From the NCBI GenBank assembly GCA_018265615.1, contig JABLYX010000052.1, forward strand, positions 1 through 34,547: a stretch of 34,547 nt of DNA. Reading direction: 5' to 3'. Below the pieces are notes generated by a model. It searched no databases and had not been told where the DNA came from. It saw only the letters and a program-made list of their open reading frames with translations. The DNA comes from Lentisphaeria bacterium (lineage in GTDB: Bacteria; Verrucomicrobiota; Lentisphaeria; Victivallales; Victivallaceae). Shown here piece after piece: positions 1 to 8,444 of the stretch (within the stretch, counting starts at the first letter, position 1; the number at the start of each line of letters is the position of its first letter). The position numbers were made by a program, and so were the translations under genes.

Positions 1-1489
1 ACAGCTTTTCTTCGAGAAGCTCATTTGCCTGCTTCCAATCTTCGATCTGCCGTTCGGTTTCCTCCAACCGGACCCGCAATCCGGTATTTTCCCGCAACTG
101 GCTGTCGAGGGAATCCTGAAGCGCCCTTTTTTCCTGCCGGAGTGCGGAATTTGCCTCCTTCTGGGCCGCCAGAGCTGTTTCCGTCCGCAACATCCGGCTC
201 TCCTGCTGTTCCGCTGCCGCTCTCTGTTTTTCACAGGCGTCGGCAAGTTCGGTATACCGGGCGAAAAGCTTTTTTCGTTCCTGCAGCATTGCCGTCACTT
301 CTCTGCCCGCCTCTCTGATATTCACCCGGGCAAAGGAAATCTCCAGGCGGCCCGGAATTCCCGACGGCAGCTTCGGCAGGAACAACTGGGGATCGTTTCC
401 CAGCGTGATATAATACACTGCCTGGTTTTTGCCGGTCAGAAGCAGCGAGCTGGCAAACCCGCTGAATGAATCCGGCCGTCCATCCCACTCCCATATCGGG
501 GAGCCGGAACGGTCGAACACCCGGAATGCCCGCAGCTCGAAAGCGGCAGACGATGTGCCGAGATCCACGCGCAGAAAACGCCCCGCTCCCTCCGGAAACT
601 CCAGCTGCAGCATTTGATCTGCGGCGTTGAACAGTTTCTGAATCTTTCTTTCAGGGGAAAAATGGTTCGGTTCTTCCGAAAAATAGACCTCCGCCTTCAT
701 GAGACTGCTGTCCGGAGAAGCGATTTTGTCCTTCAGCGCCGTGATCTCCCGCTTCAACCTTTCATTATCGAATTTGAAAAGTCTGTTTCTTGCTTCGGCA
801 AGTTCCTGCGGCGCAGCGTGAAACAAAGCACCCGCGATGTTTTCGGGGGTGCATTCCCGGATATTGAGCGCGGGAATCCGCTCGGATTCGATATCATCGT
901 ATTCCATCGCCATGAATTCTCCGACGATCTCCTCGTAGTGCTTCTCCAGAGTGCCGGATTCCGGATTCAGCCCTGTGATAATCGCCAACCCGGACGGCTT
1001 CACGTCAATATTCGCGATATTCAATTCCGGCCGGTATTTTTTCAGGCAGAGAATCAATTTGAACACGTCGCCGCACCAGGAACGCGTATTCCGCTCCCGC
1101 GTACTTGCGGCGGCATTGATCGGAACTGTGTCGTGGACAAGAATCACCGATCCCGGAGCTGAACATTTTTCGACATTGATGAAATCGCGCAATGCGAATT
1201 CGAATAAATGCATGCCGTCGATGAAAGCCAGATCGATTTTCCGCTCTTTCAGGACCTGCGGTGCCTTTTCCCGGAAAAAGCAGTCGCTGGTGCAGCGGAA
1301 AATTTCACAGTCAGAGTTCAGGGGGAACCGGATGTCGGGTTCAGGATCGATTCCGTAACATTTGGTGGAGGCGGCGGCCAGACTCATCGATTGTCCGTGC
1401 TGGACGCCGACTTCAAGGTAGGTTCGCGGAGCCAGCAGCACCTGTATATTTGCAAGAAGCGGATAATGTTCCATAGGCAGCATCAGCAT
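1..1489 (-). CDS. SAM-dependent methyltransferase with C-terminal coiled coil (partial, runs off left edge)
   Basis: An open frame of 496 codons runs from an ATG at 1489 to the window edge without a stop, so the protein is incomplete. Residues 1-200 read as a class I methyltransferase of the Methyltransf_24 type: glycine-rich SAM motif EVGVQHGQS at about 26-34, FIDGMH at 89-94 and VHDT at 118-121. Residues about 265-395 are a separate, probably beta-rich segment. From about 400 onward the sequence is charged, heptad-like and rich in E, Q, K, R and L, which suggests a long coiled coil. The start lies 2 nt after the stop of the upstream ABC ATPase gene, so the two are probably translated together; an ATG at 1474 is an alternative start. 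The context (Wzm/Wzt exporter with a sugar-binding Wzt domain) suggests methylation of an exported glycan, perhaps as a chain terminator like WbdD. Domains beyond the edge, such as a kinase or glycosyltransferase, cannot be seen. Confidence 0.8.
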   Translation of the reverse strand, partial: MLMLPMEHYPLLANIQVLLAPRTYLEVGVQHGQSMSLAAASTKCYGIDPEPDIRFPLNSDCEIFRCTSDCFFREKAPQVLKERKIDLAFIDGMHLFEFALRDFINVEKCSAPGSVILVHDTVPINAAASTRERNTRSWCGDVFKLILCLKKYRPELNIANIDVKPSGLAIITGLNPESGTLEKHYEEIVGEFMAMEYDDIESERIPALNIRECTPENIAGALFHAAPQELAEARNRLFKFDNERLKREITALKDKIASPDSSLMKAEVYFSEEPNHFSPERKIQKLFNAADQMLQLEFPEGAGRFLRVDLGTSSAAFELRAFRVFDRSGSPIWEWDGRPDSFSGFASSLLLTGKNQAVYYITLGNDPQLFLPKLPSGIPGRLEISFARVNIREAGREVTAMLQERKKLFARYTELADACEKQRAAAEQQESRMLRTETALAAQKEANSALRQEKRALQDSLDSQLRENTGLRVRLEETERQIEDWKQANELLEEKL

Positions 1490-1491
1490 GG

Positions 1492-2847
1492 TCAGTTCTC
1501 ACAGTTGATCAGTTTCATTTCCCGCATCGGAATACCGGCCAGCCCGACTGCAATTGCCGAGGCGTGCGATTCAAACAGAATTGCCTCGTAAATCCATTGA
1601 TGCTGGATATGCTCTTCCTGGGTTCCCTCTGCGATTCCCAGTGTGACGGAATAGTTCCCTCTCGGCAGGATCGGCATGGTGAAAGTGAATTCCGCCATGA
1701 AAAAACCGCCGGCCCCTACTTCGAGCGGCCGCTCTTCATAAGTCAGATATGTGTTGTCTCCGAACAACTTCTGGCCCAACCGGTCATTCACATAGAAGCC
1801 GACAATCGGGGAGAATACATCCTTGTGAGCCACGCATCTGACCCGGAGCTTGACGGTTTCCCCGCCGACAATCCAGGAGAGGGGGGTACCTTTCCGGTCG
1901 GTAAACTGTGCCGTAACGACTTCGATCAGGCGGGGACCGAAACATTTCGCCTCCTCATTGAACCGGAACACTTCCAGATCGTTGCGCAAGTTGGTGCAGT
2001 TGATGAAATCTTGCCTCATATCACGCCAATGCTCCTCTGGAGAGTCCTCATCCTCTTCCGGAACCATCTCCGAAGCCGGGCCTCCGGAATCGGCGTCGAC
2101 CCCCTGCCGCTTTGCATAGATGTCCTTGTGGTAAAGATCCGCGACCTCCTTGGCGTTGCCAATCATCTGGACTTCGCCGTTTTTCAGGTAGATTGCCCTG
2201 CTGCACAGGCTTTTTACCGCACCGATGTTGTGGCTGACGAAGAGCACGGTGTGCTCTTTCATGAACTCACGGAGATGACGCATGCATTTCTGCTGAAATA
2301 TTGCATCGCCGACTGCCAGCGCTTCGTCGATGATCAGGATATCCGCATCCACGAACGCATTGATCGCAAAAGCCAGGCGGACCACCATGCCGCTGGAATA
2401 GGTTTTTACCGGCTGTTCAATGAACTCTCCGATGTCCGCAAACTCGATGATATCCTGGTATTTGGCATCGATTTCCGACCGGGAGAGCCCGAGGATGGCC
2501 CCGTTCATATAGATATTTTCACGCCCTGTGAATTCGGTGTTGAAGCCGCTGCCCAGCTCCAGCAGGGCGGCAACCCGGCCCCGGGTCTGGACGGTTCCGG
2601 CGGTAGGAGAGAGCGTCCCTGTGATGATTTGAAGCAGTGTGCTTTTTCCGGCTCCGTTCTGCCCGATGATGCCGTAACAGCCGCCCCTCTCAATCGTGAA
2701 AGATATGTTTTTCAGGGCCCAGAATTCTCTGTAAAACTTTTTTCGCCCGGCCCAGAGCGTTTGAAAAAGGCGGTGCACCGGTTTCTCATACATTTCGAAA
2801 CATTTGGAAACGGATTCCACTTTGATGACAATATCGTCAGATGACAT
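1492..2847 (-). CDS. wzt: Polysaccharide ABC transporter ATPase, Wzt type with C-terminal carbohydrate-binding domain
   Basis: A 451-residue ATPase that would energise export of an undecaprenyl-linked polysaccharide across the inner membrane. Visible motifs are Walker A GQNGAGKST (62-70), signature YSSGM (150-154), Walker B ILIIDE (170-175) and the switch histidine in FVSHN (H206). After the nucleotide-binding domain (about 1-245) and a linker comes a beta-rich C-terminal domain (about 310-445) with the GETVKLRVR and DNTYLTYEERP patterns of the Wzt_C family. That family is known to bind the chain end of O-antigens. The ATG at 2847 was chosen because it overlaps the permease end by 11 nt and is preceded by GGGGG; the frame is open further upstream, but that extension lies inside the permease gene and does not look like protein. 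The partner is the permease upstream; the methyltransferase follows 2 nt downstream. Confidence 0.93.
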   Translation of the reverse strand: MSSDDIVIKVESVSKCFEMYEKPVHRLFQTLWAGRKKFYREFWALKNISFTIERGGCYGIIGQNGAGKSTLLQIITGTLSPTAGTVQTRGRVAALLELGSGFNTEFTGRENIYMNGAILGLSRSEIDAKYQDIIEFADIGEFIEQPVKTYSSGMVVRLAFAINAFVDADILIIDEALAVGDAIFQQKCMRHLREFMKEHTVLFVSHNIGAVKSLCSRAIYLKNGEVQMIGNAKEVADLYHKDIYAKRQGVDADSGGPASEMVPEEDEDSPEEHWRDMRQDFINCTNLRNDLEVFRFNEEAKCFGPRLIEVVTAQFTDRKGTPLSWIVGGETVKLRVRCVAHKDVFSPIVGFYVNDRLGQKLFGDNTYLTYEERPLEVGAGGFFMAEFTFTMPILPRGNYSVTLGIAEGTQEEHIQHQWIYEAILFESHASAIAVGLAGIPMREMKLINCEN

Positions 2848-3676
2848 CTGCGAACCCCCGTTTCGTTCTGATGAACCAGAGCAGCCCCAGCTGGGCCACC
2901 ACGATGCTGGCGGCCAGCGCCAGAGCCAGCAGTCTCCAGTCCGGCAGTACGCCGTACACGAGAATCTTGCGGGTTTCCTCGACAATCAGCGCCAGCGGAT
3001 TGATGCGGTGCAGCCAGCGGAACCCCTCCGGGACGGCCGAGGTCGGGTAAAAAATCGGCGTCATGAAGTACAGCATCTGCAGGATGACCGCCACGCAGTA
3101 TGGAGTATCACGCACATACACGCCGAGGGACGCGACAAACCAGCTGCAGCCGAGGGAGAGGAACAGGAGCGGAATCAGGGTGAGCGGCAGCAGCAGGATC
3201 GTCCAGTTCAGGCTCCCGAGGATGAAGATGACGCCGAGCAGGATCAGGATGAACCAGGCGCTGCCGAGAATCAATGCCGAGAAAACCTGCGAGACCGGGA
3301 GGATTTCGAGAGGGAATCTTACTTTCTTGACATAATTGCGGTTGCCCACGATAATCCGGCAGCTGCCATTCACGCTTTCACTGAAAATCTGAAAAATCGA
3401 CATCCCGCAGAGCATTACCACGGCAAAGGCGCTTTTCGAATCAGTCGAACCGCCCCACCTGAGCTGGAAAATCACCCCGAAAACGAATGTGTAGATGCAA
3501 AGCATCAGCAGGGGCTGGATAAAACTCCAGAGCAGCCCGAATAAAGATCCCCGATACCTCGCATGAATATTTCGCTGAACCAGCTGGGACAGTAAGTCGC
3601 GATTACACCAGATGAGCCGCTCCCCCAGGGAAAGATCGAAGAGGGGCTGTATTTTCTCGAAAAACATTCTATTCAT
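2837..3676 (-). CDS. wzm: Polysaccharide ABC transporter permease (ABC-2, Wzm type)
   Basis: A 279-residue inner-membrane protein of the ABC-2 family. The N-terminal amphipathic stretch leads into NIHARYRGSLFGLLWSFIQP, the family's typical entry into the first membrane helix, and about six hydrophobic segments follow. It pairs with the ATPase whose start overlaps its end by 11 nt. The start is uncertain. ATG at 3676 (MNRMFFEK) gives the usual family length but has no clear ribosome binding site. An in-frame TTG at 3751, preceded by AGAGGAA, would add 25 residues encoded across a run of eight G. ATG at 3667 is a third choice. The likely product translocates a lipid-linked glycan built partly from the rhamnose made by the divergent rfb genes. 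Confidence 0.9.
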   Translation of the reverse strand: MNRMFFEKIQPLFDLSLGERLIWCNRDLLSQLVQRNIHARYRGSLFGLLWSFIQPLLMLCIYTFVFGVIFQLRWGGSTDSKSAFAVVMLCGMSIFQIFSESVNGSCRIIVGNRNYVKKVRFPLEILPVSQVFSALILGSAWFILILLGVIFILGSLNWTILLLPLTLIPLLFLSLGCSWFVASLGVYVRDTPYCVAVILQMLYFMTPIFYPTSAVPEGFRWLHRINPLALIVEETRKILVYGVLPDWRLLALALAASIVVAQLGLLWFIRTKRGFADVI

Positions 3677-3727
3677 GACCAGTACTTTTATTATCCGGCA
3701 TATCGTTCGGTCTGACGGCAGTTGCCG

Positions 3728-3735
3728 CCCCCCCC
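3728..3735 (-). repeat. G8 homopolymer tract upstream of the wzm start
   Basis: Eight consecutive C on the plus strand (G8 on the coding strand) lie between the predicted promoter and the permease ATG. The tract is in frame with an upstream TTG at 3751 that has a Shine-Dalgarno-like AGAGGAA. Runs of this kind can slip during replication. Whether it matters depends on which start codon is used. Confidence 0.7.
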
Positions 3736-3809
3736 TCCCGAAAAAACGCAAAATTCCTCTTCTTCCGCCGCCGCCGGAAGCCGGTGAGGTGTTTAAATGT
3801 TATCGGAAT

Positions 3810-3838
3810 AATATACACCGCCATCTTCTGTTTTTCAA
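3810..3838 (-). promoter_or_regulatory. Sigma70-like promoter for the wzm-wzt-methyltransferase unit
   Basis: Read on the minus strand, the -35 is TTGAAA (3833-3838) and the -10 is TATATT (3810-3815), with a 17-bp spacer. The start of transcription would fall near 3803, leaving a leader of about 125 nt before the ATG at 3676, or about 50 nt before the alternative TTG. Confidence 0.45.
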
Positions 3839-4153
3839 TTCCGACGGTTTGCTTAATTTCTCCATGTTTGTGCGTGCGCCGGATTTGGGGATAAAGTGTT
3901 TTCCTTTCCGTCGTTTCCGGTTTGGCTGCCTCCATCGACAATTGCGGTGCCCGCTGCTCGAACCGGTCGTGTGCTGTGAATGCTGGAAATATCCGGGCCT
4001 CATGCGGAGCCGGCGGTTGAAGCCAGAAAAAAAGAGGGTTTTTACCGAATGGGTCTTGCCGGATCACTCAAGCGATGCTACTTTAAAATAAACTCCAGTA
4101 AGTAATAAAAATATGCAATCCGGCAGGTTTGCCCAGAAATTCATCAATGAGTT

Positions 4154-5233
4154 ATGCATAAAAAAATCATCGTTACCGGCGGCGCCGGTTTCATCGGGTC
4201 CGCGGTTGCACGCATGCTGATCGGGGAAACCCCGCACGAAGTCTGTGTGATTGACAAGCTCACCTATGCCGGCAATCTCGAGTCGCTCGCCGGAATTTCG
4301 GCCGATCCCCGGTTCCGGTTCGAAAAAGCCGATATCTGCGACCGCGAAGCGCTCGACCGCATTTTTGCGGAATTCCGGCCCGATGCGGTCATGCACCTTG
4401 CGGCGGAGTCCCACGTCGACCGTTCCATTGACGGGCCGGGTGAGTTCATTCAGACGAACATCGTCGGAACCTACACGCTGCTCGAAGCCGCGCGGAAATA
4501 CTTCAGTGCGCTTGCGGATGAGCGGAAAAGCGGATTCCGGTTCCATCATATTTCGACCGATGAGGTCTATGGCGACCTCGAGGGGCCGGAGGATTTCTTC
4601 CGGGAGACGACTCCGTATGCGCCCTCGTCGCCCTATTCCGCGAGCAAGGCGTCAAGCGACCACCTCGTGCGGGCGTGGCGGCGGACCTTCGGGCTGCCGA
4701 CCATCGTGACGAACTGCTCGAACAATTATGGTCCGTTCCATTTCCCGGAGAAGCTGATTCCGCTGGTGATCCTGCATGCGCTCGACGGCAAGCCGTTGCC
4801 GGTTTACGGAACCGGCGCTCAGATTCGGGACTGGCTCTATGTGGAGGACCATGCGCGCGCGCTCATCAAGGTTGCAACGGAAGGCGCTCCGGGCGAAACC
4901 TACAATATCGGCGGCCATAACGAGAAGAAGAATATCGAAGTCGTTGAAACCATCTGCGGCCTGCTCGATGGGCTTCGGCCGCGCCCGGACGGGAAACGAT
5001 ATTGCGAACAGATCACCTTTGTCGCGGACCGTCCCGGCCACGACCTGCGTTATGCCATCGACGCCGCGAAGATCGGCCGGGAGCTCGGCTGGAAGCCGAG
5101 GGAGACTTTCGAAAGCGGCATCCGCAAGACCGTGCAGTGGTATCTTGACAACAAAGACGGCTGGTGTAAACATGTTCTTGACGGCTCCTATCAGATGGAG
5201 CGGCTCGGACTCGGAGAAGGGAAAAGCAAATGA
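4154..5233 (+). CDS. rfbB: dTDP-glucose 4,6-dehydratase
   Basis: A 359-residue extended SDR enzyme that converts dTDP-glucose to dTDP-4-keto-6-deoxyglucose with bound NAD, the second step of dTDP-L-rhamnose synthesis. The NAD-binding GGAGFIGS motif is at 9-16, the catalytic Thr-Asp-Glu triad in STDEVYG at 135-137, and the YSASK active-site pair is Y161/K165. The length is normal for the family. The ATG at 4154 has only a weak upstream ribosome site (GAG), but it is the start that gives the normal N-terminus. It is the first gene of rfbBACD and overlaps rfbA by 4 nt (ATGA). Confidence 0.97.
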   Translation: MHKKIIVTGGAGFIGSAVARMLIGETPHEVCVIDKLTYAGNLESLAGISADPRFRFEKADICDREALDRIFAEFRPDAVMHLAAESHVDRSIDGPGEFIQTNIVGTYTLLEAARKYFSALADERKSGFRFHHISTDEVYGDLEGPEDFFRETTPYAPSSPYSASKASSDHLVRAWRRTFGLPTIVTNCSNNYGPFHFPEKLIPLVILHALDGKPLPVYGTGAQIRDWLYVEDHARALIKVATEGAPGETYNIGGHNEKKNIEVVETICGLLDGLRPRPDGKRYCEQITFVADRPGHDLRYAIDAAKIGRELGWKPRETFESGIRKTVQWYLDNKDGWCKHVLDGSYQMERLGLGEGKSK

Positions 5234-6096
5234 AGGGTATCGTTCTTGCCGGCGGAGCCGGTTCGCGTCTGCATCCGGTCACGCTCGGTGTATCGAAGCA
5301 ACTGTTGCCGGTCTACGACAAGCCGATGATTTACTATCCGCTTTCGGTGTTGATGTTTGCTCAGATCCGCGACATCCTCATCATCACCACGCCTGAGGAT
5401 CAGGCGGGCTTCATCCGGCTGCTCGGCGACGGCTCCCGTTTCGGGGTCAATCTCACCTATGCCGTGCAGCCTTCTCCGGACGGCCTCGCGCAGGCGTTTC
5501 TGATCGGGAAGAATTTTATCGGAAGCGACTCCGTGGCTCTGGTGCTCGGCGACAACATTTTTTACGGCGCGAACCTCCAGGATCTTCTGCTGCAGGCGGT
5601 GCGGCGCAGGTGCGGCGCCACGGTTTTCGGCTATTACGTTTCCGATCCGGAACGGTTCGGCGTGGTTGAGTTCGATTCCAACGGGAAGGCGGTCTCGATC
5701 GAAGAGAAGCCGGAGACGCCGAAATCGAATTATGCGGTCACGGGGCTCTACTTCTATGACAACGATGTCATTTCGATCGCGGAGAATATCCGCCCCTCCG
5801 CGCGCGGCGAGTTGGAGATCACGAGCGTGAACCAGGCTTATCTTGCGGCGGGGACGCTGCATGTCGAACGGCTCGGGCGCGGTTATGCGTGGCTCGACAC
5901 CGGCACGCATGAGAGCCTGCTCGATGCCGGGAATTTCATCCGGACAATCGAGCTGCGGCAGGGGCTCCAGATCGCCTGTCTCGAGGAGATCGCCTGGGAG
6001 AACCACTGGCTGACCTCCGACGAGGTTCTTGAGAGCGCAAAGGATCTGATGAAAACTGATTACGGCCGTTATTTGGCCCGGATAATCAAAGGTTGA
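5230..6096 (+). CDS. rfbA: Glucose-1-phosphate thymidylyltransferase
   Basis: A 288-residue nucleotidyltransferase making dTDP-glucose from dTTP and glucose-1-phosphate, the first step of the rhamnose pathway. The N-terminal signature is GGAGSRLHPVT (the usual Thr is Ser here), followed by SKQLLPVYDKPMIYYPLS with the catalytic lysine region, and later LGDNIFYG and WLDTGTHESL. The length and motifs match short-type RmlA. It starts at an ATG overlapping the rfbB stop and ends with TGA at 6094-6096, 8 nt before rfbC. Confidence 0.97.
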   Translation: MKGIVLAGGAGSRLHPVTLGVSKQLLPVYDKPMIYYPLSVLMFAQIRDILIITTPEDQAGFIRLLGDGSRFGVNLTYAVQPSPDGLAQAFLIGKNFIGSDSVALVLGDNIFYGANLQDLLLQAVRRRCGATVFGYYVSDPERFGVVEFDSNGKAVSIEEKPETPKSNYAVTGLYFYDNDVISIAENIRPSARGELEITSVNQAYLAAGTLHVERLGRGYAWLDTGTHESLLDAGNFIRTIELRQGLQIACLEEIAWENHWLTSDEVLESAKDLMKTDYGRYLARIIKG

Positions 6097-6104
6097 GAGA
6101 GATA

Positions 6105-6650
6105 ATGAATGTGATTGACACGGCGATCGAAGGCGTGAAAATCGTCGAACCGAAGGTGTTCGGCGACGCGCGCGGCTATTTTTTCGAATCCTGGAACAGG
6201 GCGAAGTTTGCGGAAGCGGGCATTGATGTCGATTTCGTGCAGGACAACGAATCGTTTTCAACCTACGGCGTATTGCGCGGGCTCCACTACCAGATGCCGC
6301 CGTATACGCAGGCGAAACTCGTGCGCGTCATCGCGGGGACGGTCCTCGATGTGGTCGTGGATATCCGCAGGGGGTCGCCGACTTTCGGCAGGAGTGTGGC
6401 GGTTGAGCTTTCCGGGGAGAACAAGCGGCAGCTTTTCGCCCCGCGCGGAATGGCGCACGGGTTCGCGGTGCTTTCGGCGACGGCGACGTTTGCGTACAAG
6501 TGCGACAACATCTACGCGCCGACGCATGAGCGTTCGATCCGGTTCGACGACCCGAAACTCGGCATCGACTGGCAGGTCCCGCCGGAAAATTATCTGCTTT
6601 CGAAGAAGGACCATGAAGGGGTCCCGTTCGACGAAGCCGAATACCTTTGA
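6105..6650 (+). CDS. rfbC: dTDP-4-dehydrorhamnose 3,5-epimerase
   Basis: A 181-residue cupin-fold epimerase converting dTDP-4-keto-6-deoxyglucose to dTDP-4-keto-L-rhamnose. Family residues are visible: RGLHYQ with H61, K71, PRGMAHGF with H118, and Y131 in FAYKCDN. The ATG at 6105 was chosen because GAGAGA sits just upstream; the frame stays open to a TTG at 6093, but this overlaps the rfbA stop and has no ribosome site. The gene sits in the order B-A-C-D and is followed 12 nt later by rfbD. Confidence 0.96.
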   Translation: MNVIDTAIEGVKIVEPKVFGDARGYFFESWNRAKFAEAGIDVDFVQDNESFSTYGVLRGLHYQMPPYTQAKLVRVIAGTVLDVVVDIRRGSPTFGRSVAVELSGENKRQLFAPRGMAHGFAVLSATATFAYKCDNIYAPTHERSIRFDDPKLGIDWQVPPENYLLSKKDHEGVPFDEAEYL

Positions 6651-6662
6651 GGAGGCAGCAAT

Positions 6663-7508
6663 ATGCGGATTCTGATTACCGGCGCCAACGGGATGCTCGG
6701 CCGGACCCTGCGGCGGAAGCTCGCGGATCACACGCTGATTCCGACTGACCTGCCGGAGGGCGACATCACCGATGAGAACGCGTTTGACGCGCTGGTTGCG
6801 CGGGAGAAACCCGATGCGGTGATTCATTGCGCGGCGATGACCGCCGTCGACGACTGCGAGAGCAGACAGGATTTGGCCTATAAGCTCAATGCGTTCGGCA
6901 GCGCGAATGTCGCGGCGGCCTGCCGCCGGCATGGCGCCCGGCTCATTGCGATTTCGACGGACTATGTTTTTGACGGTGCGAACCCCCGGCCGTATCATGA
7001 ATTCGATGCGGCGACCGGCGGGGCGACGGTTTACGGCAGGAGCAAATTTGCGGGGGAAGAAGCGATTCGCCGCCACTGCCCGGACCATGTCATCTGCCGG
7101 ATCAGTTGGCTCTACGGTCCCGGCGGCCCGAGTTTTGTGCATGCGATGCTGAAGCTCGCGGACGGAAGCCGCCCCGAACTGAAGGTCGTGGACGACCAGC
7201 ATGGGAATCCGACCAGCACGTTTGCCGTGGCCGACGCGCTGCGGGGGATTCTGATGCGCCCGCTGCTCACCGGGACTTTCCATCTGACCTGTGAGGGGGA
7301 GGCGACTTGGTGTGACTTTGCGCGCGAGATCTTCCGGCTGCGCGGAATCGAACAGAAGGTTGTGCCGTGCACGACTTCCGAGTTCCCGCGCCCGGCGCCG
7401 CGCCCGGCCAATTCGCGCCTGGAGAAGCGGATGCTCCGTCTTTGCGGGCTCCCGCCGATGCCGGAGTGGCGTACGGCCCTCCGTGAATTTCTGGACGGAG
7501 AAATCTGA
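6663..7508 (+). CDS. rfbD: dTDP-4-dehydrorhamnose reductase
   Basis: A 281-residue SDR enzyme that reduces dTDP-4-keto-L-rhamnose to dTDP-L-rhamnose, the last pathway step. Motifs are TGANGMLG (6-13) for cofactor binding, STDYVFDG (98-105) and the catalytic YGRSK (Y124/K128). A strong ribosome site GGAGG precedes the ATG. It completes the rfbBACD set, so the cell can make its own activated rhamnose. A glycosyltransferase gene follows after 8 nt. Confidence 0.96.
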   Translation: MRILITGANGMLGRTLRRKLADHTLIPTDLPEGDITDENAFDALVAREKPDAVIHCAAMTAVDDCESRQDLAYKLNAFGSANVAAACRRHGARLIAISTDYVFDGANPRPYHEFDAATGGATVYGRSKFAGEEAIRRHCPDHVICRISWLYGPGGPSFVHAMLKLADGSRPELKVVDDQHGNPTSTFAVADALRGILMRPLLTGTFHLTCEGEATWCDFAREIFRLRGIEQKVVPCTTSEFPRPAPRPANSRLEKRMLRLCGLPPMPEWRTALREFLDGEI

Positions 7509-7516
7509 GAGTCTGC

Positions 7517-8440
7517 ATGACTATCGACATTCTTCTGGCTACTTTCAACTCGGAGCGGTTTCTTGCGAGCCAGTTGGACTCGATCCTGGAGCAGGAGGAT
7601 CGGGACTGGCGGCTTCTGATCCGCGACGGCGGTTCGACGGACGGGACGCCTGCCGTGTTGGAGGCGTATCGCAGGCGTTATCCGGACCGGATCCGGCTGC
7701 TGCCGGGCGGACGCGCTTCGGCCAGGGAGAATTTTGCGGCTCTCATGGAGGCTTCAGAAGCGGAGCTGATCATGTTCAGTGACCATGACGACTGCTGGCT
7801 GCCGTCCAAGGTGTCCCGCAGCCGCGCCGCGTTTGAAAAGAGGATGGCGGAGCTGCCGGAGGGGACTCCGCTGTTGTTGTTTTCCGATCTGGTGGTGGCC
7901 GGCGAGAAGCTGGAGCCTATCTCAGAATCGTTCTACCGCCATGAGAATATCTCTCCGGGCCGTCTGGAATTGAGGCAACTTTTGCTGCAGAACGTCGCCC
8001 CGGGCTGTGCGATGCTGTTCAACCGCCCGTTGCGTGACCTGGCGCTGCCGGTTCCGGCGGAGGCTTTCATGCACGATCACTGGCTGATGCTGACTGCCGC
8101 CTGTTTCGGCAAGATTGAGCTGTTGCCTGAGCCGACGCTGCTTTACCGTCAGCACGGCGATAATATATTCGGGGCTTCCGGCTACGGGGCGGGCTACTTC
8201 TGCCGCAAGCTGTCGCTGGGAGTGAAGGAGATCCGGGCGCGCCTCTTCCGTCAATGCTTTCAGGCGGAAGCGTTCCGGGTGCGTTTCCGGGAGCGGCTCT
8301 CGCCGGAGAGGTCGGTTTTGCTGGAAGACTTCGCCCGCCTTCCGAAAGCGGGCTTCCTCGAGCGCCGCCGGATTCTCTGCCGGCACAGGATCTACAAGAG
8401 CGGGTTCCTGCGCAATTTCGGCATGTTCCTGATCGTCTGA
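7517..8440 (+). CDS. Family 2 glycosyltransferase (rhamnosyltransferase-like)
   Basis: A 307-residue GT-A enzyme. The N-terminus MTIDILLATFNSERFLASQL and DGGSTDGT (about 37-44) bind the nucleotide sugar, and MFSDHDDCW (about 86-94) carries the metal-binding acidic cluster typical of rhamnosyltransferase-like GT2 proteins. The later MHDHWL and YRQHGDN motifs match the same subgroup. It is probably cotranscribed with rfbBACD, so dTDP-rhamnose is the expected donor; the acceptor and linkage cannot be told. It ends 4 nt from the convergent AraC-type gene. Confidence 0.88.
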   Translation: MTIDILLATFNSERFLASQLDSILEQEDRDWRLLIRDGGSTDGTPAVLEAYRRRYPDRIRLLPGGRASARENFAALMEASEAELIMFSDHDDCWLPSKVSRSRAAFEKRMAELPEGTPLLLFSDLVVAGEKLEPISESFYRHENISPGRLELRQLLLQNVAPGCAMLFNRPLRDLALPVPAEAFMHDHWLMLTAACFGKIELLPEPTLLYRQHGDNIFGASGYGAGYFCRKLSLGVKEIRARLFRQCFQAEAFRVRFRERLSPERSVLLEDFARLPKAGFLERRRILCRHRIYKSGFLRNFGMFLIV

Positions 8441-8444
8441 AGCC

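Larger units (their letters stand above)
3677..4153. other. Divergent intergenic region between exporter and rhamnose operons
   Basis: This 477-bp gap holds no convincing gene: the short open frames have no protein-like composition or good ribosome sites. It contains a minus-strand sigma70-like promoter (3810-3838), a C8 run (3728-3735), and a short dyad CTTCCG/CGGAAG in the exporter leader near 3764-3780. The last 90 bases before rfbB are AT-rich and must carry the rfb promoter. The best candidate there is TTGCCG, 17 bp, TACTTT near 4050-4080, which is a weak match. Confidence 0.5.

Noticed and set aside
1564..2844. 426-codon plus-strand open frame opposite the wzt gene
   Set aside because: It is the antisense shadow of a clear ABC ATPase with all catalytic motifs.
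3669..4067. Open frame of 132 codons on the minus strand in the divergent gap, and a 159-codon frame on the plus strand
   Set aside because: Neither has protein-like composition, a recognisable motif or a ribosome site, and both overlap promoter elements.
4050..4080. rfbB promoter TTGCCG-17-TACTTT
   Set aside because: The -10 matches consensus at only three positions; kept as a remark, not as a feature.
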